Shown piece after piece: positions 10,196-18,302 of a stretch of DNA of 28,221 nucleotides. The DNA lies in NCBI GenBank assembly GCA_046261875.1, contig JBHENW010000051.1:1-28221 (forward strand), given 5' to 3'. Both the position numbers and the translations under genes were made by a program. The notes beneath the pieces were generated by a model. That model searched no databases. It was not told the origin of the DNA and saw nothing but the letters and a program-made list of their open reading frames with translations. Every line of letters begins with the position of its first letter. The first letter of the stretch is position 1. Source of the DNA: JBHENW01 sp046261875 (GTDB lineage: Bacteria; Acidobacteriota; Thermoanaerobaculia; UBA5066; Gp7-AA6).

Positions 10196-11443
10196 GTGGC
10201 GCGCGTCCTGCTCCTCCTGCCGACGACGACCTACCGGGCGTCGGACTTTCTGGCAGCGGCCGAGAAGCTCGGGCTCGAAGTGACCGTCGGATCCGAGCGA
10301 CCGAGCACGCTGGAGAACCTGAACCCGGCCGGCCTGATCACGCTGCCGTTCGGCGACCGGGACCGCTCGACCGAGGCAGCCGTGGACTTCGCGCGGAGCT
10401 ACCCGGTGGACGCCGTCATCGGGGTGGACGAAGAGACGGCGGTGGCCGCCGCGTCCATCGCGGCGGCTCTCGGGCTCCCGCACAACCCGGTGGAGGCGGT
10501 CGCCACGGCCCGGAACAAGGCGCGGCTCCGCGCCGCCCTCACGCAGTCCGGGGTGCCTTCCCCGCATCACTGGCTCTTCCACCGGACCGACGATCCTCGC
10601 GCGCCCTCGAAGCAGGTCACGTACCCCTGCGTCCTGAAGCCGACGTTTTTGTCCGCCAGCCGGGGCGTCATCCGGGCGGACGACCCGAACGCGTTCGTCC
10701 GCGCATGGAAGCGGATCGAGAAGATCCTGGACGAGCCGGACGTGCGGGAAAAGGGTGGAGGAGCGGCCGAGGAGATCCTGGTCGAGGAGTTCGTCCCGGG
10801 CGAGGAGGTGGCCGTCGAGGGACTGCTGCGGAATGGCGCCCTCACCGTCCTCGCGATCTTCGACAAGCCGGACCCCCTCGAAGGGCCCTACTTCGAGGAG
10901 ACCATCTACGTCACCCCTTCGCGCAAGCCGCCCGGGCTCCAGAGCGAGATCGCCGGCGTCACCGCCGCGGCGTGCCGCGCTCTGGGTCTCCGGGACGGCC
11001 CGGTCCACGCCGAGCTGCGCTGCGCTCCAGACGGTGTCCGTCTGATCGAGATCGCCGCGCGGTCCATCGGGGGTCTCTGCTCCCGCGTCCTCCGCTTCGG
11101 GGCCGCGATGTCTCTCGAAGAGCTCATCCTGCGTCACGCTCTGGGCCAGGCTCCCCCGGAGCCGGGCCGGGAGCGCCAGGCGGCGGGCGTGATGATGATC
11201 CCGATACCGAAGGCCGGCGTACTGGAAGAGGTCGGCGGGCTGGAGGAAGCGCGAACGACGGCCGGCATCGAGGAGGTGACCATCTCCGCCCACCCGGGTC
11301 AGCGCCTCGTTCCACTTCCCGAAGGATCGCGCTACCTCGGCTTCATCTTCAGCCGCGCGGACACTCCCGAGCGGGCCGAGGCCGCGCTGCGCGAAGCGCA
11401 CCGCCGGCTCGAGTTTCGGATCGGCTATTTGGCGGGGGAGTAG
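10196..11443 (+). CDS. ATP-grasp ligase, substrate unknown
   Basis: 415 aa from GTG 10196. The order is typical of ATP-grasp carboxylate-amine ligases: an N-terminal pre-ATP-grasp domain (1-100, opening ARVLLLLPTTTYRASDF), the ATP-binding subdomains (KARLRAALTQSGVPSP at 108-123; YPCVLKPT with Lys148; LVEEFVPGEEVAVEG at 195-209), and the metal/phosphate end (GPVHAELR with Glu273; LIEIAARSIGG at 283-293). A C-terminal domain of about 100 residues (LRHALGQAP onward) looks like that of L-amino-acid ligases such as BacD. It probably couples a carboxylate to an amine with formation of ADP, as in dipeptide synthesis, but biotin-carboxylase or purine-pathway relatives cannot be excluded. No ribosome site is visible; a TAGCAT at 10184-10189, six bases upstream, suggests a leaderless mRNA. 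Its 3' end overlaps nfu by 19 nt, tail to tail. Confidence 0.85.
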   Translation: MARVLLLLPTTTYRASDFLAAAEKLGLEVTVGSERPSTLENLNPAGLITLPFGDRDRSTEAAVDFARSYPVDAVIGVDEETAVAAASIAAALGLPHNPVEAVATARNKARLRAALTQSGVPSPHHWLFHRTDDPRAPSKQVTYPCVLKPTFLSASRGVIRADDPNAFVRAWKRIEKILDEPDVREKGGGAAEEILVEEFVPGEEVAVEGLLRNGALTVLAIFDKPDPLEGPYFEETIYVTPSRKPPGLQSEIAGVTAAACRALGLRDGPVHAELRCAPDGVRLIEIAARSIGGLCSRVLRFGAAMSLEELILRHALGQAPPEPGRERQAAGVMMIPIPKAGVLEEVGGLEEARTTAGIEEVTISAHPGQRLVPLPEGSRYLGFIFSRADTPERAEAALREAHRRLEFRIGYLAGE

Positions 11444-12015
11444 TAGGGGTTCCGGCCGGCCGCGTGGTCCGTCGTGTCGAGGATCTCGCCCACCTTCGGG
11501 ACGAGGCTGCGGATCGCCTTCTCGATGCCCTGCTTGAGCGTGACGTCCGCCGCGCCGCATCCCTGGCAGCCGCCTCCCAGCCGCAGAAACACGTTGTTCG
11601 ACTTGACGTCGATGAGCTCGACGAAGCCTCCGTGCTGAGCGACCGCCGGATTGATCTCGCGGTCGAGCAGATCGGAGATCGCCCACTTCAGATCGCCCTC
11701 GGAGGGCAGATCTTCGAAGTAGCGCGGGTCCACGATCGGTTGCCCGGTCCGGATGTGCTTGCGGATCACGTGGCCGATGCCGAGCGCGGGCCAGTCCACC
11801 GGGTACTCCGCCGTCAGCGTCACGACGTTGTCGGCAACGAGAACCGACCCGATGCCCGCCAGCCCCAGCAGCTCGGCGGCGAGGCGGGAGTACGCGCCCG
11901 CTTGAGGATCCGCGAAGAACGCCGACTGGTCGGGAAGGAGCGGGCGGTCCACCGTGAACTTGCAGCGATCCCCCGCGGAAGACGGCTCGCCGGTGATCTT
12001 GATCTCGCTCTCCAT
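11425..12015 (-). CDS. nfu: Nfu/NifU-type iron-sulfur cluster carrier
   Basis: 196 aa. The N-terminal part (1-95) looks like the Nfu N domain (FTVDRPLLPDQSAFFADPQ), followed by a linker and the NifU C-terminal domain (about 115-185) with its cluster-binding pair CQGC (Cys150, Cys153) in GGGCQGCGAADVTLKQGIE. Such proteins receive 4Fe-4S or 2Fe-2S clusters from the assembly scaffold and pass them to target enzymes in the cytoplasm. ATG start at 12015; upstream on the minus strand TATACT is 10 nt before the start and no ribosome site is visible, so the transcript may be almost leaderless. The stop lies inside the end of the ATP-grasp gene. No isc or suf genes are present in the window. The IscU/NifU N-terminal scaffold domain is absent, so it is a carrier rather than the primary scaffold. 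Confidence 0.92.
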   Translation of the reverse strand: MESEIKITGEPSSAGDRCKFTVDRPLLPDQSAFFADPQAGAYSRLAAELLGLAGIGSVLVADNVVTLTAEYPVDWPALGIGHVIRKHIRTGQPIVDPRYFEDLPSEGDLKWAISDLLDREINPAVAQHGGFVELIDVKSNNVFLRLGGGCQGCGAADVTLKQGIEKAIRSLVPKVGEILDTTDHAAGRNPYYSPAK

Positions 12016-12025
12016 GGCGCAATCG

Positions 12026-12031
12026 AGTATA
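12026..12031 (-). promoter_or_regulatory. -10-like box of nfu
   Basis: On the minus strand TATACT (5 of 6 to the sigma-70 consensus) ends 10 nt before the nfu ATG, implying a leader of only a few bases. No good -35 is seen 16-18 nt further up. Confidence 0.4.
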
Positions 12032-12071
12032 GCGCCCGCGCCGCGGAGGATCCTTGCGCGGGCAGGGCAAA

Positions 12072-12101
12072 TTGACCCCGTTTCCGGCTCTCAACGATAA
12101 T
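12072..12101 (+). promoter_or_regulatory. Sigma-70 promoter of the long nucleoside operon, apparently leaderless
   Basis: TTGACC (12072-12077) and GATAAT (12096-12101), each 5 of 6 to consensus, are separated by 18 nt. The -10 box ends only 8 nt before ATG 12110, so initiation would fall at or within a base or two of the start codon, and no ribosome site is present. It drives the first gene of a plus-strand run with no other clear promoter before 21112. Confidence 0.6.
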
Positions 12102-12109
12102 CGCCCGCG

Positions 12110-12808
12110 ATGGCGCAGAAGTTGTCCCGGCGCGACCTCAAGCGCAACGAGCTCGCGGAGACGGTCGGCAAGACCGTGGACTATGTGTCGCACCATCGCC
12201 GGGGAGCCACGGAGATCGTCGCGGTCGCCACCGGGGTCGTCCTCCTCGCGGCCGGCTTCTTCCTCGTGCGCTCCTACCGCGAGCGCGCGGCCGGCACGGC
12301 GCTCTCGGCCGGGCTCGCCGCGCTCGAGACGCCGCTCGCCTCGGAGGCTGCCGCTCAGGGCGCCCCGAAGACCTATCCCACGGCGGCCGAGCGGACGCGG
12401 GAAGCCGAGAGGCACCTGACGAAGGCCGCTTCGTACGGAGGGACCGCCGCGGGCCGCGCGGCGAAAGTCGTGCTCGCCGCGAGGGTCGAGAAGGGAGCCG
12501 GGTCCCAGGAAGTCCTCACCCGGGCCGCGCGCGATGGAGAGGCCGAAATCGCCGCGGTCGCCGAACTCGACGCGGCGCGCCTGCTCGCCGCCCAGGGAAA
12601 GACGGCCGAAGCGATCGACCGTCTCAAACGCGCCATCGAGAGTCCCGAGTCTCCCGCTCCGAAGGACGCGCTGCTCTTCGCTCTCGCGGAGATCTACGAG
12701 CGGGCAGGCTCGAGCGAAGACGCGAAGGCGACGTACCGGCGCCTCGTCGCCGATTACCCCAACTCTCCCTACCGCTCCGAGGCCCAGCAGAGAGTCCCCG
12801 CCTCCTAG
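12110..12808 (+). CDS. Membrane-anchored TPR protein (YfgM/Tol-Pal-like layout)
   Basis: 232 aa. Residues 1-33 are basic and cytoplasmic (MAQKLSRRDLKRNELAETVG), 34-54 form one transmembrane helix, and the rest is alanine-rich, helical and presumably periplasmic. The C-terminal third has two TPR-like units (AELDAARLLAAQGKTAEAID and ALLFALAEIYERAGSSEDAK) ending in RLVADYPNSPYRSEAQQR, the classic last repeat of BamD/YbgF/YfgM-type proteins. The topology fits YfgM, a partner of the Sec translocon and PpiD, but the sequence alone does not settle that. It is the first gene of the long operon, read from a promoter 8 nt upstream, and ends 14 nt before deoB, with the deoB ribosome site overlapping its stop. 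No functional link to nucleoside use is evident. Confidence 0.75.
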   Translation: MAQKLSRRDLKRNELAETVGKTVDYVSHHRRGATEIVAVATGVVLLAAGFFLVRSYRERAAGTALSAGLAALETPLASEAAAQGAPKTYPTAAERTREAERHLTKAASYGGTAAGRAAKVVLAARVEKGAGSQEVLTRAARDGEAEIAAVAELDAARLLAAQGKTAEAIDRLKRAIESPESPAPKDALLFALAEIYERAGSSEDAKATYRRLVADYPNSPYRSEAQQRVPAS

Positions 12809-12822
12809 GAGAGGGAGCCGAC

Positions 12823-13989
12823 GTGACGCGCCGGGTCGTCGTCGTTGTTTGCGACGGGTTGGGCGTCGGCGCGGCGCCGGACGCCGACCGGTACGGAGAC
12901 GAGGGGAGCGACACGCTCGGCCATGTCCTCGATGCGTTCCCCACAGATCTCCCCAACCTCGAGCGCCTCGGACTTCTCGCGGTGCTCGACCCGGCGCGCG
13001 GCGGCGGCCGGGGCGCGCGGGGGAAGGCGGCGGAGCTGTCCGCCGGCAAGGACATCACGACCGGCCACTGGGATATGATGGGACTCGTCGTCGAGCGGCC
13101 CTTCCCTCTCTACCCCGACGGATTCCCGGCGGAGGTCGTGGAAGCCTTCGAGCAGTACGCCGGCCAAAAGGTCCTCGGTAACCGCGCCGCATCCGGCACG
13201 GAGATCATCCAGGAGCTCGGCCCCGAGCACCTCGCGACCGGGCGGCCGATCCTGTACACCTCGGGGGACTCGGTCTTCCAGGTCGCCGCGCACGAGGACC
13301 TCTGGCCCCCGGAGAAACTCTGGGACCTCTGCCGCTTCGCGCGGAGCGTCCTGACGGGTGAGCACGCCGTCGGCCGCGTCATCGCGCGTCCCTTCGTCGG
13401 CACGGCCGGCGCTTTCACGCGCACGGCGAACCGGCGCGACTTCACCGTCGAGCCGACCGGCGAGACGTGGCTCGACCGCCTCGTCGCGGGGGGCCGCAAA
13501 GTCTTCGGCGTCGGCAAGATCGTGGACATCTTTTCGGGCCGCGGGATCAGCGACTCGGTCCACACGGGGTCGGACCGGGAAGGCGTCGAGGTGACGATCG
13601 CCGCCCTGCGCGACCGGCGCGCGGACGTCGTGTTCACGAACCTCGTGGATTTCGACAGCAAGTACGGCCACCGCAACGACCCGAAGGGCTTCGCGAAGAA
13701 CCTCGAGTCGCTCGACGGGCTCCTGCCGGAGCTGCTCGCCGCGCTCGAGCCGGACGACCTCTTCTTTCTGACGGCGGACCACGGCTGCGAGGCGACGGAC
13801 GTCTCGACCGACCACACGCGCGAATATGTGCCGCTCATCGCGGCGGGACCGGCGATCCGGGAGGACGTGGACATCGGGATCCGGTCGGGCTTCGCAGACC
13901 TCGCCGCCACGGCGGGCGACTGGCTCGGAGTTCCCGCTCCTCGCGGAAGGAGCGCTCTCGAGGATCTGGTCCGGCCGCCACGCGGCTGA
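12823..13989 (+). CDS. deoB: Phosphopentomutase
   Basis: 388 aa, the family length. DeoB interconverts ribose-1-phosphate/deoxyribose-1-phosphate and the 5-phosphates, linking nucleoside phosphorolysis to central metabolism; it belongs to the alkaline-phosphatase superfamily and uses two Mn ions. Metal ligands and active-site signatures are visible: VVVVCDGLGVGAAPDA (Asp11), GKDITTGHWDMMG (Thr that becomes phosphorylated), GVGKIVDIF, VDFDSKYGHRND and TADHGCEATDVSTDHTREYV near the end. The start is GTG 12823 after GGAGAGGGAG. The stop overlaps the next ATG by one base (TGATG). It works downstream of the PNP and pyrimidine-nucleoside phosphorylase encoded later in the same run. No deoC aldolase is in the window. 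Confidence 0.97.
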   Translation: MTRRVVVVVCDGLGVGAAPDADRYGDEGSDTLGHVLDAFPTDLPNLERLGLLAVLDPARGGGRGARGKAAELSAGKDITTGHWDMMGLVVERPFPLYPDGFPAEVVEAFEQYAGQKVLGNRAASGTEIIQELGPEHLATGRPILYTSGDSVFQVAAHEDLWPPEKLWDLCRFARSVLTGEHAVGRVIARPFVGTAGAFTRTANRRDFTVEPTGETWLDRLVAGGRKVFGVGKIVDIFSGRGISDSVHTGSDREGVEVTIAALRDRRADVVFTNLVDFDSKYGHRNDPKGFAKNLESLDGLLPELLAALEPDDLFFLTADHGCEATDVSTDHTREYVPLIAAGPAIREDVDIGIRSGFADLAATAGDWLGVPAPRGRSALEDLVRPPRG

Positions 13990-15149
13990 TGCTTCGCGCG
14001 CTCCTTCTCTTCTGCCTCGCTTCCGGCGGGGCGGTCATCCTGGTCGTCGCGTTCAACCTTGCTCTTTACCCGCGCCTGTCCCGGGCCGCCGCGCTCCCGC
14101 CGCCCTCCCGTTGGCCGTCGGTCTCCGTCGTGATCCCCGCGCGCGACGAGGAACGCGCCGTCGAGCAGGCCGTCCGGTCGCAGCTCGCGCAGGACTACCC
14201 GGACTTCGAGGTCGTCGTCGTGGACGACCGCTCGCGCGACGGAACGCCTCGGATTCTGCGCGAGCTGGCCCGATCGCACGGACGCCTGCGCGTCCTCACG
14301 GGGAAAGAGCCGCCCCATGGATGGCTCGGCAAGCCGCATGCGCTCCACCAGGGGAGCGAGGCCGCCCGCGGCGACCTCATCCTGTTCGCCGACGCGGACA
14401 TCGTGTACCACCCGCAGACGCTGCGGGAAGCGGTCACGCTCATGGAATCCCGGCGGCTGGATCTCGCGGCGCTCCTTCCGGCCTTCGAGATGCGCGGGTT
14501 CTGGGAGAACGTCCTGATGCCCTACGTTCCGCTGGCCTACTTCTTCGGGCCCGCGATCCTGGCGAACTCCGACCGGCTCCGGTGGCTGGCGGCGGGCGCC
14601 GGTTCCGGCAACCTCGTCCGCCGCGCGGCCTACGACGCGGCCGGGGGCCATGCGGCGCTCCGGACTTCGGTCGTGGACGACGTGCGGCTGTCGGTCAACG
14701 TGAAGCGAGCCGGGTTCCGGTGCTGGGGCGTGCGGGCGGAGGACCGGCTCTCGGTCCGGATCTACCGGGGCTTCTCCGAGATCTGGGAGGGCTTCACGAA
14801 AAACCTCGCGTTCGTGTTCCAGGGCCCGTTCGGGCTCCTCTTCCTGACGCTCACCCTGCTGACGGCGATCCCGGCGCTGCTTCCGGCGTTCGTCCTGATC
14901 GCGGCGATCCTGGGCGCCCAGGTCGAAAGCGGAAACGTGGTGCTCGCGGCGGCGGGATTTGCCCTCGCCGTCGCGGCGCGTCTGCCGGTCGCGCTCGCGC
15001 TGCGCCACCCGCTCTGGACGGCGCTGACGAATCCCCTCATGGTCTCCGTCTGGCTGGGGATCACCGTCCGGTCCCTTCACAGGCGCCTCGTCCGCCGCGA
15101 GGTCCTCTGGCGCGGACGCCGGTACGATGCGCGCGGGGCGTCTTTCTAG
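13989..15149 (+). CDS. Family 2 glycosyltransferase, membrane-bound (HpnB/CrtQ-like)
   Basis: 386 aa. One N-terminal transmembrane helix (3-27) is followed by a GT-A domain: WPSVSVVIPARDEERAVEQA (42-61), VVVVDDRSRDGT (75-86), GWLGKPHALHQG, and the metal-binding FADAD (133-137). A later VVDDVRLSVNVKRAGFR supplies the acceptor-side Asp pair. Two or three hydrophobic segments close the protein (FGLLFLTLTLLTAIPALLPA and after). This layout matches lipid-directed GT2 enzymes such as hopanoid-associated HpnB and carotenoid CrtQ, so the acceptor is probably a membrane lipid, but neither pathway is in the window. The start ATG 13989 shares one base with the deoB stop. Its place among nucleoside genes looks like operon accretion, not pathway membership. 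Confidence 0.85.
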   Translation: MLRALLLFCLASGGAVILVVAFNLALYPRLSRAAALPPPSRWPSVSVVIPARDEERAVEQAVRSQLAQDYPDFEVVVVDDRSRDGTPRILRELARSHGRLRVLTGKEPPHGWLGKPHALHQGSEAARGDLILFADADIVYHPQTLREAVTLMESRRLDLAALLPAFEMRGFWENVLMPYVPLAYFFGPAILANSDRLRWLAAGAGSGNLVRRAAYDAAGGHAALRTSVVDDVRLSVNVKRAGFRCWGVRAEDRLSVRIYRGFSEIWEGFTKNLAFVFQGPFGLLFLTLTLLTAIPALLPAFVLIAAILGAQVESGNVVLAAAGFALAVAARLPVALALRHPLWTALTNPLMVSVWLGITVRSLHRRLVRREVLWRGRRYDARGASF

Positions 15150-15164
15150 ATCAGGAGGCATCCG

Positions 15165-15656
15165 ATGAGCGCCACGGACCTCGAAGGAAAACGGGCACTG
15201 CTCCGCCACAGTCTGGCAACGGTGGCGTACCGGGGCGGCAAGGCAATCCGGGGAGCTCCGGAAGGCTTCGCCGATCTCCGCGTGGCGCAGACGACGAGAA
15301 CGCCCGGCGAGATTCTGGCGCACGTCGGGGATCTGCTGGACTGGGGACTCTCGATCGCGCTGGGGAAGCCCACGTGGCACGACTCGCCGCCCCTGCCGTG
15401 GCCGGAAGGGGAGGCCCGCTTCTTCCGGGCCCTCGCGGCGCTCGATGGCCACCTCGCGTCGGACGAGGCGCTCGGAGCGCCCCCCGAGAAGATCTTCCAG
15501 GGGCCGATCGCGGACGCGCTGACGCACATCGGCCAGATCGCGATGCTGCGGCGGATGGGAGGCGCCCCCGTCCGGGGAGAGAACTACTTCAAGGCGGAGA
15601 TCGTCGCGGGCCGCGTGGGCCCGGAGCAGTCCGGGAAGCGGGCGGAATTCGATTAG
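15165..15656 (+). CDS. DinB-fold putative metal-dependent protein
   Basis: 163 aa, about the size of DinB/YfiT-fold proteins: four-helix bundles with a three-His metal site that often act as thiol (bacillithiol- or mycothiol-type) transferases or hydrolases. Helix 2 carries TPGEILAHVGDLLDW (His53) and the last helix DALTHIGQIAMLRRMGGAPV (His121), both standard DinB positions; the third ligand is not obvious. There is no signal peptide. ATG 15165 is fixed by AGGAGG at 15153-15158. It follows the glycosyltransferase by 15 nt; 141 nt then separate it from nupC, a stretch in which I see no gene. The substrate cannot be predicted. Confidence 0.75.
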   Translation: MSATDLEGKRALLRHSLATVAYRGGKAIRGAPEGFADLRVAQTTRTPGEILAHVGDLLDWGLSIALGKPTWHDSPPLPWPEGEARFFRALAALDGHLASDEALGAPPEKIFQGPIADALTHIGQIAMLRRMGGAPVRGENYFKAEIVAGRVGPEQSGKRAEFD

Positions 15657-15797
15657 GACGGCCGCGGCTACGAGCGTTTGCGGATATCCTTCGCGCCGGC
15701 TCCAGACGACTTCGAACGCATCGCAGGGACGTCAGGGTGCCGGCGATCGCGCGCCGCCGGCGGTTCCGGGACAGCGGGCCGCGCACCGAGGAGGCCT

Positions 15798-17045
15798 ATG
15801 GATCGCTGGATCGGGCTGATCGGCATCGTGGTCCTTCTGGGAACGGCCTACCTGTTTTCCGCCAACCGGCGCGCCATCCGGTGGCGCACGATCCTGTGGG
15901 GATTCGCGCTCCAGATCCTCTTCGCCGTCGTCGTCCTGCGCTGGGCTCCGGGTCAGGTGGCGCTCAAGGCGGTGGCGGACTTCATCTCGACGATCATCGG
16001 GTACGCGGGTTTCGGATCGCGCTTCGTTTTCTCATGGCTTGCCGAAGACCAGACGTTCCTGAACGCGATCCGCAGCGAACCGGTCGGTCCGGTCATCTTC
16101 GCCTTCGTGGTCATGCCGATCGTCATATTCATCGCGTCGCTTTTCACGATCCTCTACTTTCTCGGCGTGATGCAGCAGGTCGTGCGCGCCATGGCCATCC
16201 TCATGGCCAGGACGATGAAGACCTCCGGTTCCGAATCGCTGGCCGCCGCGGCGAACGTCTTCATGGGACAGACCGAGGCGCCCATCGTCATCGCCCCCTA
16301 CATTCCCACCATGACCCGGTCCGAGCTCCTGGCCCTGATGATCGGAGGCATGGCGACGGTCTCGGGGGCCGTTCTCGGCGCCTTCATCGCTCTCGGCATC
16401 AACGCGAGCTACCTGCTCACGGCGAGCGTCATGGCCGCGCCGGCATCGCTCATCATGGCCAAGCTCCTTCTCCCGGAGACTGAGCCCTCCGTCACGGCGG
16501 GCAAGGTCACGCTCAAAGTCGAGCGGACGCACGTCAACGTGATCGACGCGGCCGCCTCCGGCGCCGGGCAGGGCGTGATCCTCGTCATCAACATCGTCGC
16601 GATGCTCATCGCGTTCATCGCCCTGATCTCGATGATCGACGGAGGCCTGGCCTGGCTGGGCTCCCGGATCGGTCTGCCCCAGCTCAACCTGAAATGGATC
16701 TTCGGGCAGCTCCTTCAGTGGCTGGCGTTGATCATGGGCGTTCCGTCCGTGGACGCGCTCGCCGTCGGCCAACTCTTCGGAACGAAGCTCGTCCTCAACG
16801 AGTTCGTGGCGTACCTCGACCTGGCCAAGCTCCAGGCCGGGATGACGGAGAAGGGGAAGCTCATCGCGACCTTCGCGCTCTGCGGGTTCGCCAACTTCTC
16901 CTCGATCGGAATCCAGATCGGCGGCATCGGCGGGCTCGCGCCGACCCGCAAAGCCGACCTCGCCCAGCTCGGCTTCCGGGCGCTGCTGGGCGGGACGCTG
17001 GCGACTTTTCTCACGGCGACGATCGCGGGCCTGCTCGCCGGATGA
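15798..17045 (+). CDS. nupC: Concentrative nucleoside transporter (CNT family)
   Basis: 415 aa, the bacterial CNT length, with about ten hydrophobic segments. The CNT signature VFMGQTEAPIVIAPYI holds the Gln-Thr-Glu nucleoside-binding motif, and the second half has the matching motif region GVPSVDALAVGQLFGTKLVLNEFVAYLDL (read in two parts: GVPSVDALAVGQLFG and TKLVLNEFVAYL). The protein imports nucleosides with H+ or Na+ across the inner membrane. The start is ATG 15798, set by GAGGAGG at 15788-15794; the open frame extends 40 codons further up but that part is arginine-rich and not membrane-like. The stop overlaps the PNP start (ATGA), so uptake and phosphorolysis are translationally coupled. 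Confidence 0.95.
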   Translation: MDRWIGLIGIVVLLGTAYLFSANRRAIRWRTILWGFALQILFAVVVLRWAPGQVALKAVADFISTIIGYAGFGSRFVFSWLAEDQTFLNAIRSEPVGPVIFAFVVMPIVIFIASLFTILYFLGVMQQVVRAMAILMARTMKTSGSESLAAAANVFMGQTEAPIVIAPYIPTMTRSELLALMIGGMATVSGAVLGAFIALGINASYLLTASVMAAPASLIMAKLLLPETEPSVTAGKVTLKVERTHVNVIDAAASGAGQGVILVINIVAMLIAFIALISMIDGGLAWLGSRIGLPQLNLKWIFGQLLQWLALIMGVPSVDALAVGQLFGTKLVLNEFVAYLDLAKLQAGMTEKGKLIATFALCGFANFSSIGIQIGGIGGLAPTRKADLAQLGFRALLGGTLATFLTATIAGLLAG

Positions 17046-17893
17046 CGGCGCCGAGCGACCTGCTCGCGCGGCTGGACGCGGCGGCCGCGACGATCCGGAA
17101 GCCCCGGGAAGCCAGACCGCGCGTCGGGCTCGTGCTGGGCTCGGGTCTCGGGGCCTTTGCCGAAGGGCTGAAAGACCGTTTCGCGATCCCGTTCGAGAAG
17201 ATCCCCAACTTCCCGGTTTCGAGCGGCGTCGTGGGCCACGCCGGAGAAGTCGTCCTGGGCGACGTCGCGAGGACGCCCGTCATCGTCTTCTCCGGTCGGA
17301 TCCACTACTACGAGGGTCGGCCTTTCACCGACGTGGTCTTCCCCGCCCGCGTCATGGCGCGGCTCGGCGTCTCCGCGGTGATCCTGACCAACGCGGCGGG
17401 CGGGGTGCGAAGGACCTTCAAGCCCGGCGACCTGATGCTCATTTCGGACCACATCAACGCCTTCGGCTCAAACCCCCTCATCGGCCCGAACGAGGATGCG
17501 CTCGGGCCCCGCTTCCCGGACATGAGCGCCGTCTATGACGCCGAGCTGCGAAAGCTCGCCCGGGCCGCGGCCCGGCGCCTCAAGATCCCTCTTCGGGAGG
17601 GTGTTTATCTCGGGAATTCGGGCCCGTCGTACGAGACGCCGGCCGAGATCCGCGCCTACCGGAGCATCGGAGCGGACGCCGTAGGGATGTCCACCATCCC
17701 CGAGGCCATCGCGCTGCGGCACGCCGGGGTCCGCGTCATGGGGATCTCGACGATCACGAACATGGCGGCCGGCATCCTCCCCCAGCCGCTGGTGCACGAC
17801 GAGGTCGTGGCGACGGGCAAACGGGTCGCCAAGCGGTTCTCGGCGCTCCTGACCGACCTCGTCCCGCGGATCGCCAAAGCGGTGGAGAAGTAG
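17042..17893 (+). CDS. punA: Purine-nucleoside phosphorylase, trimeric 6-oxopurine type
   Basis: 283 aa, the length of the trimeric class. Phosphate-binding GSGLG (33-37), GRIHYYEG, NAAGG, SGPSYETPAE and GMSTIPEAI are all present. The Glu of YETPAE and the Asn in STITN correspond to mammalian PNP Glu201 and Asn243, which select 6-oxopurines, so inosine and guanosine (and the deoxy forms) are the expected substrates and adenosine a poor one. Products are the base and (deoxy)ribose-1-phosphate, which DeoB then isomerises. ATG 17042 overlaps the nupC stop. cdd follows after one base. The need to deaminate adenosine first gives a reason for the amidohydrolase two genes on. Confidence 0.95.
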   Translation: MTAPSDLLARLDAAAATIRKPREARPRVGLVLGSGLGAFAEGLKDRFAIPFEKIPNFPVSSGVVGHAGEVVLGDVARTPVIVFSGRIHYYEGRPFTDVVFPARVMARLGVSAVILTNAAGGVRRTFKPGDLMLISDHINAFGSNPLIGPNEDALGPRFPDMSAVYDAELRKLARAAARRLKIPLREGVYLGNSGPSYETPAEIRAYRSIGADAVGMSTIPEAIALRHAGVRVMGISTITNMAAGILPQPLVHDEVVATGKRVAKRFSALLTDLVPRIAKAVEK

Positions 17894-17894
17894 C

Positions 17895-18302
17895 ATGGAT
17901 CGCGCCCGGGAGGCCGAGCTCGTCGAAGCGGCGCGGCGGGCCCGCGAGAACGCCATGTGCCGTTACAGCGGCTTTGCGGTCGGGGCCGCGCTCGAAGCGG
18001 AGGACGGCGCCGTGTACGGGGGCTGCAACGTCGAGAACGGGACGTACGGACTGACGGTCTGCGCCGAGCGGGTCGCGGTCTGGAAAGCGCTCTCGGAAGG
18101 GGTGCGGCGATTCCGGGCGGTCGCGGTCGTCACCGGCGCGGACGAGCCGACGCCGCCCTGCGGCGCCTGCCGCCAGATCCTCTGGGAATTCGCCGGCGAC
18201 ATCGACGTCGTCAGTTCCACGCTCGGAGGCAAAGTAAAGCGCTTCAAGCTCCGCGAGCTTCTGCCGGAGCCTTTCGAGTTCGAGAAGGACGTGAGACCGT
18301 GA
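17895..18302 (+). CDS. cdd: Cytidine deaminase
   Basis: 135 aa, the normal length of the tetrameric one-domain form. The zinc site is complete: CAE (Cys56, Glu58) and PCGAC (Cys89, Cys92), with the N-terminal substrate segment YSGFAVGAAL and GCNVENGTYGLT. It converts cytidine and deoxycytidine to uridine and deoxyuridine in the cytoplasm, which the pyrimidine-nucleoside phosphorylase of this operon can then split. ATG 17895 begins one base after the PNP stop. The stop TGA is entered by the GTG of the next gene (GTGA) and its last bases are part of a 7-bp tandem repeat. The terminal SerGlyCys-rich tail of some homologues is absent. Confidence 0.96.
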   Translation: MDRAREAELVEAARRARENAMCRYSGFAVGAALEAEDGAVYGGCNVENGTYGLTVCAERVAVWKALSEGVRRFRAVAVVTGADEPTPPCGACRQILWEFAGDIDVVSSTLGGKVKRFKLRELLPEPFEFEKDVRP

